Shown here: positions 1 through 5,096 of the stretch, in pieces
How positions within the stretch are numbered: position 1 is the stretch's first letter
How the letters are laid out: each line of letters starts with the position of its first letter
Source of the DNA: Clostridiales bacterium
GTDB lineage: Bacteria > Bacillota > Clostridia > Christensenellales > UBA1242
Assembly: GCA_003453435.1 (NCBI GenBank)
Contig: DMLH01000069.1
Span: 1 to 8,029, forward strand
DNA: 8,029 nucleotides
Direction: 5' to 3'
Made by a program: the position numbers and the translations under genes
The notes under the pieces: generated by a model
Database searches by the model: none
What the model was told of the DNA's origin: nothing
Seen by the model: the letters and a program-made list of their open reading frames with translations, nothing else

Positions 1-1033
1 TTTTTGTTTTTTGTTTTTTGTTTTGTTTTTTGTTTGAGGTTGCTTCTTCGTTTTTAATATTCTCATTTTTTTGGTTGTCAACAACTTTATCTTCACTTAT
101 TTTTTGTTGCCCCTTAGCATCTTTATTTTCAACTTCCTTGCTGTTATGTTTTTGTTGCCTTTTTTCTTTTAACTTATCAAGTTTGGTTTTTCTACCAAAT
201 TTTTCAATAATCCAATCAGTAATTTTTACTTGATATTTAAATAGGAATATACATGCAGTAACAAGTACAATAACAATTACAATCCAAACCGGTATTCCCC
301 AGCCACTAAACGGAATAATTGTTCCGCTTAGGAAGAAACATGTGCAAGCAATTCCAATTGTTCTTGTCACAAGTGTGACAAAAATAAAATAAGACCAACT
401 CATTGCTGTTGAACCTGCAAGAAAACAAAGCAAGTCATCAGGAAACAGAGGGAATAGGAACATTATTGGAAGTAATAGTATACCTTTTCTGGTTAAAATA
501 TTTTTGTATTTTTCAACAGTTTCTTTTTTAGCAATTTTATATGCAATTTTATCTCCAAAAATTTTACCCAGCAAAAATGCAATAATGGAGCCTGAAATAA
601 TTGCAACTTCACTTATCAAAAATGCTTTCCAAGGTCCAAGCATAAACACGCCTGCAACGGTTGTAATTTGTGCAGGAACGGGTATAACAAGCACCTGTGC
701 AAGTTCAATTAAAAAGAATATAACCCAAGCCCATGCACCGAAACTTTCAAACCACACCTGAGCGGCTTCCTTTGAGGAGAAGTGCTCAAGAAGTCCTGAG
801 TAGAATAACGCACTGTAAACACCTATAACCAAAACTCCAATTATCAGCACTAGCACCATTGTTTTAAAAATTCTTTTAAACACGAAGGCGCCTAAATATA
901 TACCAACAAGTGTAAGTGATAAATAAACTGTAAAAATTATTTGCCAAACAAGCGGAAAAGAAACGAGCCATGAAAATGTTATCAGCCCCGCAACAATTAA
1001 ACTTGAAACAATTAGTGCAATATTTTTCTTCAT
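1..1033 (-). CDS. VTT-domain (TVP38/TMEM64, DedA-like) membrane protein, 3' end cut by window edge
   Basis: Open frame from ATG at 1033 to the left edge, 344 codons seen and no stop reached. Hydrophobic helices lie at about residues 4-26, 28-50, 57-78, 98-130, 136-156, 184-207, 213-237 and 245-266. The middle carries the VTT (SNARE-associated Golgi protein) signature: VIPVPAQ near 117, then AGVFMLGPW near 127, GSIIAFLLGKIFG near 148 and FPLFPDDLLCFLAG near 194, followed by an R-T-I-G helix. Family members are integral inner-membrane proteins linked to lipid scrambling or transport and envelope homeostasis; the substrate here is unknown. After residue 270 comes a charged, low-complexity Lys/Asn/Gln/Glu tail of at least 75 residues, probably cytoplasmic and not part of the core family. 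No Shine-Dalgarno sequence precedes the ATG, so the start is chosen for its MKKN-plus-helix N-terminus. Family call is firm; exact function is not. Confidence 0.85.
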   Translation of the reverse strand, partial: MKKNIALIVSSLIVAGLITFSWLVSFPLVWQIIFTVYLSLTLVGIYLGAFVFKRIFKTMVLVLIIGVLVIGVYSALFYSGLLEHFSSKEAAQVWFESFGAWAWVIFFLIELAQVLVIPVPAQITTVAGVFMLGPWKAFLISEVAIISGSIIAFLLGKIFGDKIAYKIAKKETVEKYKNILTRKGILLLPIMFLFPLFPDDLLCFLAGSTAMSWSYFIFVTLVTRTIGIACTCFFLSGTIIPFSGWGIPVWIVIVIVLVTACIFLFKYQVKITDWIIEKFGRKTKLDKLKEKRQQKHNSKEVENKDAKGQQKISEDKVVDNQKNENIKNEEATSNKKQNKKQKTK

Positions 1034-1042
1034 AATAACCAC

Positions 1043-1048
1043 ATTATA
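1043..1048 (-). promoter_or_regulatory. Candidate -10 element (TATAAT) for the VTT gene
   Basis: A perfect TATAAT reads on the minus strand, ending 9 nt before the ATG at 1033. If used, transcription would begin about 3 nt before the start codon and the mRNA would be nearly leaderless, fitting the lack of a ribosome site. No good -35 lies 17 nt upstream. A second TATAAT at 1100-1105 (minus) is the alternative and would give a leader of about 60 nt. Confidence 0.3.
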
Positions 1049-1187
1049 ACATAAAATGACATAAAATAAAATATATTTGCTACATTTTAAAATTTATGCA
1101 TTATATTTTATGCAATAAGTAGGCACTTATTTATTATTTTATTAATTTAACCAACTAGCAATTTTTAACAAATGATAAACAAAATAG

Positions 1188-1216
1188 TTGCAAAAATTAT
1201 AATTCTATTGTAAAAT
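1188..1216 (+). promoter_or_regulatory. Sigma-A promoter of the Y-family polymerase gene
   Basis: TTGCAA at 1188-1193 and TAAAAT at 1211-1216 are separated by exactly 17 nt, close to the TTGACA/TATAAT consensus. The predicted transcription start is near 1223, inside the adjacent SOS box, so LexA bound there would block initiation. Confidence 0.7.
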
Positions 1217-1220
1217 ATTA

Positions 1221-1236
1221 TAGAACATATGTTCTA
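1221..1236. promoter_or_regulatory. SOS box (LexA/DinR operator) of the polymerase gene
   Basis: TAGAACATATGTTCTA is a perfect 16-bp palindrome containing GAAC-N4-GTTC (1223-1234), the core of the Gram-positive LexA (DinR) operator. It starts 6 nt after the -10 hexamer and ends 12 nt before the ATG, covering the expected transcription start. Position, symmetry and the identity of the downstream gene all agree with classical SOS control. No lexA gene is in the window. Confidence 0.88.
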
Positions 1237-1246
1237 AAGGTGATTA

Positions 1247-2473
1247 ATGAAAGATATATTGCATGTAGATTTGAATAATTTTTTTGCAAGTTGTGAGTGC
1301 ATGATAAATGAAGAAATTAGAAACAAACCAGTGGCTGTTTGTGGAAGCCCTGAGGAAAGACATGGCATTGTGCTTGCAAAAAATTATTTAGCAAAGGATT
1401 GTGGCGTTAAAACAGGCCATACAATTTGGCAAGCAAAGCAACTTTGTCCAAACTTAGTTGTAGTGTTGCCTAATTTTTCACTTTATGTTGATTTTTCAAA
1501 AAAGGTAAGAAAAATTCTGCTTGATTACACAGATTTGGTTGAGCCATTTTCCATTGATGAAAGTTGGCTTGATGTGACAAATAGTAAGATGTTTGGAAGT
1601 GCCGAGCAAATTGCAGAGGAAATTCGACAAAGAGTTTTGGCAGAAACCGGGCTAACTGTTAGCATAGGTGTAAGTTTTAACAAAATTTTTGCAAAACTTG
1701 GCAGTGACTTAAAAAAGCCTAATGCAATAACTATAATAAATAAACAAAATTTTAAGGATGTGGTTTGGAAATTGCCTGTTAGCGATATGCTTATGATTGG
1801 CCGTGCTACCACAAAAAAACTTAATGATATGGGCATTTATACAATTGGTGAACTTGCTGGACTAAGCCGTGATTTTTTAGTGCAAAAATTCGGTAAAAAT
1901 GGCAATCTTCTTTATGAATATAGTAATGGTATTGGCAACGACATTGTTAAAAATTATTACGAATTTATACCACCAAAATCAATTGGTAACAGCACCACTT
2001 GTTATAGAGATTTAACTACTGGTGCGGAAGTTAAGGAAGTACTTACAACTCTAAGCCAAAGCGTTGTGTCAAGAATGATTGAAAGCGGTTTTGTAAATGC
2101 AAAAACCATCAAACTTTGGGTAAAGGACAATGCGCTTGAAACGGTAGGCAAGCAATGTAAATTTAATGGGCTTAGCACATATAACAACATTACAAAAACT
2201 GCTTATGAACTATTTGAATCAGTATACGATTGGCACTTGCCAGTTAGGGCACTGGGTATTTCTGTTTGCGATTTTTATGATGGCAGTGTGCAACTAGATT
2301 TATTTGGTGAAATCAACGGCAAAAAAAGCAAACTGGATAAACAAGTTTTAAGCATAAAAAATAAGTTTGGTGAAAATGTGCTTATGCAAGGCAACAGCCT
2401 TTTTGATTCTCATTTAGGTAAACCACTTGGCGGTTTACATGCCTATCAAAACTCAAAAAACGATAAAACCTAA
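1247..2473 (+). CDS. dinB: Y-family DNA polymerase (DinB/UmuC-type, translesion synthesis)
   Basis: A complete 408-residue protein, normal length for the family, that copies past damaged bases. The N-terminus holds the first metal-binding Asp (D8) in HVDLNNFFASCE, with F13 at the steric-gate position. S-I-D-E-S at 102-106 gives catalytic D104 and E105. GVSFNKIFAKLGSD near 141 followed by KKPNA is the conserved palm segment; GRATTKKLNDMGI near 185 is the helix-hairpin-helix of the thumb. VQLDLFG near 348 has QLDLF (349-353), a textbook beta-clamp-binding motif. The segment GSPEERHGIVLAKN near 33 resembles the clostridial subgroup of DinB/UmuC-like enzymes more than E. coli Pol IV, so dinB is a family-level symbol. 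The start is supported by AAAGGTG at 1236-1242. The gene has its own promoter and SOS box; the end overlaps a small LRR-like ORF. Confidence 0.93.
   Translation: MKDILHVDLNNFFASCECMINEEIRNKPVAVCGSPEERHGIVLAKNYLAKDCGVKTGHTIWQAKQLCPNLVVVLPNFSLYVDFSKKVRKILLDYTDLVEPFSIDESWLDVTNSKMFGSAEQIAEEIRQRVLAETGLTVSIGVSFNKIFAKLGSDLKKPNAITIINKQNFKDVVWKLPVSDMLMIGRATTKKLNDMGIYTIGELAGLSRDFLVQKFGKNGNLLYEYSNGIGNDIVKNYYEFIPPKSIGNSTTCYRDLTTGAEVKEVLTTLSQSVVSRMIESGFVNAKTIKLWVKDNALETVGKQCKFNGLSTYNNITKTAYELFESVYDWHLPVRALGISVCDFYDGSVQLDLFGEINGKKSKLDKQVLSIKNKFGENVLMQGNSLFDSHLGKPLGGLHAYQNSKNDKT
2418..2438 (+). other. Stem-loop at the polymerase 3' end
   Basis: GTAAACC (2418-2424) and GGTTTAC (2432-2438) are perfect inverted 7-bp arms around a 7-nt loop. 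The structure lies inside the last codons of the polymerase and ends immediately before the ATG at 2439 of the overlapping small ORF. It could limit translation of that ORF or be chance; there is no U-tract, so it is not a terminator. Confidence 0.35.
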
Positions 2474-2720
2474 CAAAATAAAAATGCATTTTGTTTGCAA
2501 AATGCATGGGCTTACAACAATATATTTAGAAAATCCAACCATATATCTTGCAGATGATGCTTTTTTGTGCGGTCATATAGAATATGTTTATTATAGCGGT
2601 ACAGTTGAGCAATATAATAGTAAAGGACAAACATGGACAAGAGGCAAATTTAACAATACTAGTACATTGCCTGTGAAATTATATTGTACTGATAGTGACG
2701 AACCAATTATATTATCATAA
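2439..2720 (+). pseudogene. BspA-type LRR C-terminal fragment (single repeat plus cap), probable remnant
   Basis: The frame encodes up to 93 residues from ATG 2439; other possible starts are TTG 2427, ATG 2484 and ATG 2502. From about 2502 it reads LTTIYLENPTIYLADDAF, then IEYVYYSGTVEQYN, and near the end VKLYCTDSDEPIIL. This is the pattern of the last LRR_5 (BspA-like) repeat and its cap, typically L-xx-I-x-ip ... I-xxx-AF ... vYYsGT-xx-qWn ... vyCtDG. Full BspA-like proteins are secreted and carry many repeats; here there is one repeat, no signal peptide and no anchor. Residues before 2502 look unrelated and overlap the polymerase by 35 nt in another frame. The simplest reading is the surviving 3' end of a decayed surface-protein gene. 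A real small protein expressed with the polymerase is possible. Similarity was recognised by eye, not by alignment. Confidence 0.5.
2484..2507. other. 10-bp hairpin just after the polymerase stop
   Basis: ATGCATTTTG (2484-2493) and CAAAATGCAT (2498-2507) are perfect inverted arms around a TTTG loop, 10 nt after the polymerase stop codon. On the plus strand it is followed by GGGCTTAC, so it lacks a U-tract; on the minus strand it is followed by TTTTATTTTG and would resemble a weak terminator backing up the one at 2747-2772. It may simply stabilise the 3' end of the polymerase mRNA. Both arms contain an in-frame ATG of the overlapping small ORF. Confidence 0.45.
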
Positions 2721-2746
2721 CTTTATATAAAACTACATTTTATGTT

Positions 2747-2772
2747 AAAAAATGCCCATTTGGGCATTTTTT
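2747..2772. terminator. Bidirectional intrinsic terminator
   Basis: AAAAAATGCCCA (2747-2758) and TGGGCATTTTTT (2761-2772) form a perfect inverted repeat with a GC core (TGCCCA/TGGGCA). Each strand reads into six T residues after the GC core. It sits between two converging units, the polymerase/LRR-fragment transcript from the left and exported protein A from the right, and would stop both. Confidence 0.9.
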
Positions 2773-2806
2773 GATGAAACAATATTTTTTATATACAAAA
2801 TTTACA

Positions 2807-3457
2807 TTATGGATTTGCTGGTGTTGGAACTGTGCCACTACCATAGTTTGTTGTCCAAGTGGATGGAGCAGTTGTCCAAACTTCACTTGCTGCACCGTTT
2901 GCAAACTGAATTGCTTCAATTTGTACGCTAATTGCATAAGTTTTATTAGCATCTGCATTTGTTAATGTTTTTGGCACTGTTATTGCAGACACAAATTCTT
3001 GGCTTTCTCCTGCACTCATAACACCATTGTAGTAATAGTAGTCGTCTTCGCCAAGTGTCCAATTTGCATTTGTTGTTGCAGTAACGTTTACTGCGGCAGA
3101 ATCGCTATTTGTAATTGTTAATTTGCCACGAATAACTGCATCACTTGTACTTGCTGGCATAGCCACTGCAATAGGTTGGTCGTAAACCGTTCCAGGCATT
3201 GCTGTTCCGTCAAAGGTAAGTGTTGTTACAGTGGTACCACCCTGCGTAATGTTAATGTTTACAGGGTCACCAAGTGTTATGTTTCCTGTGGCAGTTGCCG
3301 TTGCACTGAAGAACGCCGCTGTCACACCAAAAATTACAGAAAGACCAAGCAAAATAGATAACGCCACAATTGCTAGTGTTGCACTGCTAGATTTTCTTTT
3401 CTTTTTAGTAGCAACCCTTTGGTTGCCTCGGTTGATTTCTCTTGTTTCTTTTTCCAT
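2807..3457 (-). CDS. SipW-type exported protein A (TasA/camelysin-like class)
   Basis: A 216-residue protein. The start at 3457 is chosen over an upstream in-frame ATG (3475) because AAGGAG at 3463-3468 lies 5 nt before it. A Lys/Arg-rich head (residues 3-22) precedes a hydrophobic helix (about 27-50) ending in VTAAFFS and then GNITLG near 58, the hallmark of signal peptides cut by the SipW-type signal peptidase. The mature part is rich in Ala, Thr, Val and Asn, has no Cys, and should be beta-rich. YYYYNGVM sits near 140 and IEAIQF near 180, then W194-TTAP-STW201; these are shared with proteins B and C. The tail is Gly/Pro-rich. Related proteins form or bind extracellular fibres (TasA) or are surface-bound (camelysin); which applies here is unknown. 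It is a single-gene unit, divergent from B, with an SOS-like operator over its promoter. Its composition is less AT-rich than that of B. Confidence 0.82.
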   Translation of the reverse strand: MEKETREINRGNQRVATKKKRKSSSATLAIVALSILLGLSVIFGVTAAFFSATATATGNITLGDPVNINITQGGTTVTTLTFDGTAMPGTVYDQPIAVAMPASTSDAVIRGKLTITNSDSAAVNVTATTNANWTLGEDDYYYYNGVMSAGESQEFVSAITVPKTLTNADANKTYAISVQIEAIQFANGAASEVWTTAPSTWTTNYGSGTVPTPANP

Positions 3458-3462
3458 AAATT

Positions 3463-3468
3463 CTCCTT
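3463..3468 (-). promoter_or_regulatory. Ribosome binding site of exported protein A
   Basis: AAGGAG on the minus strand, 5 nt before the ATG at 3457. It decides the start: the alternative ATG at 3475 lies upstream of this site, inside the SOS-box palindrome. Confidence 0.85.
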
Positions 3469-3482
3469 GAACCAATGTTCAA
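3467..3482. promoter_or_regulatory. Second SOS box (LexA/DinR-type operator), before exported protein A
   Basis: TTGAACCAATGTTCAA has perfect 6-bp inverted arms around 4 nt and contains GAAC-N4-GTTC (3469-3480). Read on the minus strand, the core starts 6 nt after a candidate -10 hexamer and ends 11 nt before the ATG, almost the same layout as at the polymerase (6 nt and 12 nt). It overlaps the first bases of the ribosome site. The operator match is direct. That LexA binds here is an inference; an mRNA hairpin near the ribosome site is the main alternative. Confidence 0.65.
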
Positions 3483-3486
3483 AAGT

Positions 3487-3516
3487 AGTTTAAATTGTTT
3501 TAAAAAAAATATACAA
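3487..3516 (-). promoter_or_regulatory. Candidate promoter of exported protein A
   Basis: On the minus strand TTGTAT (3516-3511) and TAAACT (3492-3487) are 18 nt apart. Both hexamers are imperfect, but the -10 sits exactly 6 nt before the GAAC half-site of the SOS box, matching the polymerase promoter. Confidence 0.45.
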
Positions 3517-3534
3517 AATTTAATTTGTAATTTA

Positions 3535-3562
3535 TTGTTAATTTTGTTTTGTATTATATAAA
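3535..3562 (+). promoter_or_regulatory. Candidate promoter of exported protein B
   Basis: TTGTTA (3535-3540) and TATAAA (3557-3562) are 16 nt apart. Transcription would begin near 3569, leaving a leader of roughly 15 nt before the ATG at 3585. It is separate from, and divergent to, the SOS-linked promoter of A. Confidence 0.45.
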
Positions 3563-3584
3563 CAAATATTAGCAAAATATATAT

Positions 3585-4193
3585 ATGGCTAGAAAAAATA
3601 TGCAAAAAAGTCAAAAAAATATGTTAATTTGGCTGGTTTTTTCGCTAATTTTTGTAATTTTGCTAATTGTAATTGTTACAACGGCATATTTTTCCAATCA
3701 AAAAAACAGTAGTGGCACAATAACTTTGGGCGAGTTAGATTTTACATTGTTTGAAAATAATTTAAGTTTTCAAAATGTAGTTCCTACAGATACAATAGCC
3801 AAAACAATTACAATATCAAATTCAAGAGATACTAACGGCAATAACACACAAAATTTATGTTCAATTCTTTTTAGATTTCAATTTTCGGCAGAGGCTAAAA
3901 GTCGAGATGAATTATTTTTACAAAGTTTGGATGATTTGGTTTATTTAAAACAAAATTCTGGTTATACGTTTTATGACAATTACTATTACTACAACGGTGT
4001 ACTTAATCCATCACAGCAAGTAAATTTGTGTGATAGTTTAACGTTTTCAAACATTATCGGCAATGAATTTCAGGATAAAGATATATCTTTAATGTTTAAT
4101 GTTGAAGCCATACAGGCGGAAAATGAAGCATACAAAGAATTATGGCTTGATGCTCCAGAAGAGTGGCTGGCAATTATGGAACAAATTCTGTGA
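3585..4193 (+). CDS. SipW-type exported protein B (paralogue of A)
   Basis: A 202-residue protein with a short basic head and a strongly hydrophobic helix (about 13-33) leading into TTAYFSN and then GTITLGEL near 44, the SipW-type cleavage region. The exported part has a Tyr run YYYYNGVLNP near 133, then GNEFQDKDI near 159, VEAIQAENEA near 173 and W187-LDAP-EEW194. The last block is very close to protein C (GNEF..K.I...F..E..QA) and more distant from A. Unlike A and C it has two Cys in the exported part (C92, C149) that could form a disulfide. The protein is Asn/Phe/Leu-rich and AT-rich, unlike A. No Shine-Dalgarno sequence precedes the ATG; the in-frame ATG at 3600 is no better. Role by analogy: minor or accessory surface component beside A. 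The stop is TGA. Confidence 0.8.
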   Translation: MARKNMQKSQKNMLIWLVFSLIFVILLIVIVTTAYFSNQKNSSGTITLGELDFTLFENNLSFQNVVPTDTIAKTITISNSRDTNGNNTQNLCSILFRFQFSAEAKSRDELFLQSLDDLVYLKQNSGYTFYDNYYYYNGVLNPSQQVNLCDSLTFSNIIGNEFQDKDISLMFNVEAIQAENEAYKELWLDAPEEWLAIMEQIL

Positions 4194-4214
4194 TATATTT
4201 ATTCAATAAATATA
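4194..4214 (+). terminator. AT-only inverted repeat after protein B, possible weak terminator
   Basis: TATATTTATT and AATAAATATA are inverted around one C immediately after the stop codon, so a realistic hairpin is 8 bp with a 5-nt loop. It has no GC core and no following T-run, so read-through into the next gene is likely. Confidence 0.25.
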
Positions 4215-4240
4215 TAGTCAAGATTAATGTGCCATTTTGC

Positions 4241-4269
4241 TTTACAATATTTTAACATTTATGTAAAAT
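4241..4269 (+). promoter_or_regulatory. Promoter of the protein C / lipoprotein operon
   Basis: TTTACA (4241-4246) and TAAAAT (4264-4269) are exactly 17 nt apart, five of six matches to consensus each. Transcription would start near 4276, with a leader of about 30 nt that contains GGGAGGG (4293-4299) before the ATG. Confidence 0.6.
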
Positions 4270-4305
4270 ATAGTATATAAGTTTAAATATGTGGGAGGGA
4301 ATTAA

Positions 4306-5076
4306 ATGGAAGATAATAAAATACATAAGCCTAAAAGCCCTTCAAGCTTGTCAACAAACAAATCTTTTTCTACTTCAAAAAATGTTAAACCAATGACAAA
4401 CCTCGAGAAAACCATCAAGTTGCCCACTGAGGTGACGAGAGTTGAAAAGGTGACTCAGGCAACAGTAGCCCCAAGAAACTTAAAAAGGTTTTTTGCTATT
4501 TTAGTAGCAACTCTTTTAACAATTCTTGTTGCTGTGGCTTTTGTTTTAATTGTTATTAACCCAAAACCTATAAGGCCAAGCGATATTAGTCTGGACTTTA
4601 ATGTTGATACTAATATTATCATTAGTGGTGAAGACTTAGATACTGGTAGAAAAGTTATGCCTGGAGATAAAATTGATTATTCTTTTGAAATTGCAACATC
4701 AAAAAATCAAGATTCTGAAGAAGTAAATTTGGATGTATTTTTAAGAATAAAAGCAAGCGTAATTATCGAAAGCAATTATTATAGCAATGTTATGGTTTTA
4801 ACATTTATTGACGAAAATCAGTGGTATAAAGGAGGAGACGGTTATTACTATTTGCAAAAAACTGATTTTACAGATGGATTACTTTCTCCTGATGAAAAAA
4901 TAAAAATTATTAGACATATGGAAATTGATAAAAAACTTGGAAACGAGTTTGCAGGTAAGCCAATTAATATTGAATTTACGGCAGAGGTTTTGCAGGCTCA
5001 ATATCAAGCCATTGAAGAAATTTGGCCAACTGCACCTTACGAGTGGGCAACACAATATAAGGAGTTAACTTGGTAA
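4306..5076 (+). CDS. Membrane-anchored paralogue C of the SipW-type exported proteins
   Basis: A 256-residue protein; start supported by GGGAGG at 4293-4298. Residues 1-60 are hydrophilic (Lys/Ser/Thr/Pro-rich) and lack Cys, then one helix spans about 62-85, followed by NPKPIRPSD. The SipW-type cleavage motif (T-A-F/Y-F-S) seen in A and B is absent, so it probably stays in the membrane as a type II anchored protein with its C-terminus outside. The outer domain contains DGYYYLQ near 178, DGLLSPDEK near 190, GNEFAGKPI near 212, AEVLQAQYQA near 226 and W240-PTAP-YEW247. The block from GNEF onward is clearly homologous to B, and the W..AP..W end is shared with A. The lipoprotein gene starts 20 nt downstream, so the two are likely one operon. 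Possible role: membrane base or assembly partner for exported A/B (inference). The cytoplasmic tail is the unusual part and matches nothing I recognise. Confidence 0.78.
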   Translation: MEDNKIHKPKSPSSLSTNKSFSTSKNVKPMTNLEKTIKLPTEVTRVEKVTQATVAPRNLKRFFAILVATLLTILVAVAFVLIVINPKPIRPSDISLDFNVDTNIIISGEDLDTGRKVMPGDKIDYSFEIATSKNQDSEEVNLDVFLRIKASVIIESNYYSNVMVLTFIDENQWYKGGDGYYYLQKTDFTDGLLSPDEKIKIIRHMEIDKKLGNEFAGKPINIEFTAEVLQAQYQAIEEIWPTAPYEWATQYKELTW

Positions 5077-5085
5077 AATAAAGCA

Positions 5086-5091
5086 GAGGAG
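5086..5091 (+). promoter_or_regulatory. Ribosome binding site of the transglutaminase-like lipoprotein
   Basis: GAGGAG ends 5 nt before the ATG at 5097 and fixes the start of the large open frame. It lies in the 20-nt gap after protein C, supporting co-transcription with independent translation start. Confidence 0.85.
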
Positions 5092-5096
5092 TAAAT

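Noticed and set aside
311..326. Near-palindrome CGGAATAATTGTTCCG, one base from an SOS core on the minus strand
   Set aside because: It lies deep inside the VTT coding sequence, has a mismatch in one half-site (ATTC for GTTC) and no promoter nearby.
18..761. Plus-strand open frames of 71 and 85 codons at 18-233 and 504-761
   Set aside because: They are antisense to the VTT gene, which has a clear family signature on the minus strand, and have no convincing ribosome site.
1114..1131. AATAAGT-AGGC-ACTTATT inverted repeat in the divergent region, with TATGCA repeated nearby
   Set aside because: A 7-bp AT-rich stem in AT-rich DNA is likely by chance. No gene needs a terminator there and it matches no operator I know.
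2740..2965. Overlapping small frames on both strands at 2740-2965
   Set aside because: They are shadows of the terminator and the 3' end of exported protein A; the Cys-rich plus-strand peptide is the antisense of its Thr/Ala-rich sequence.
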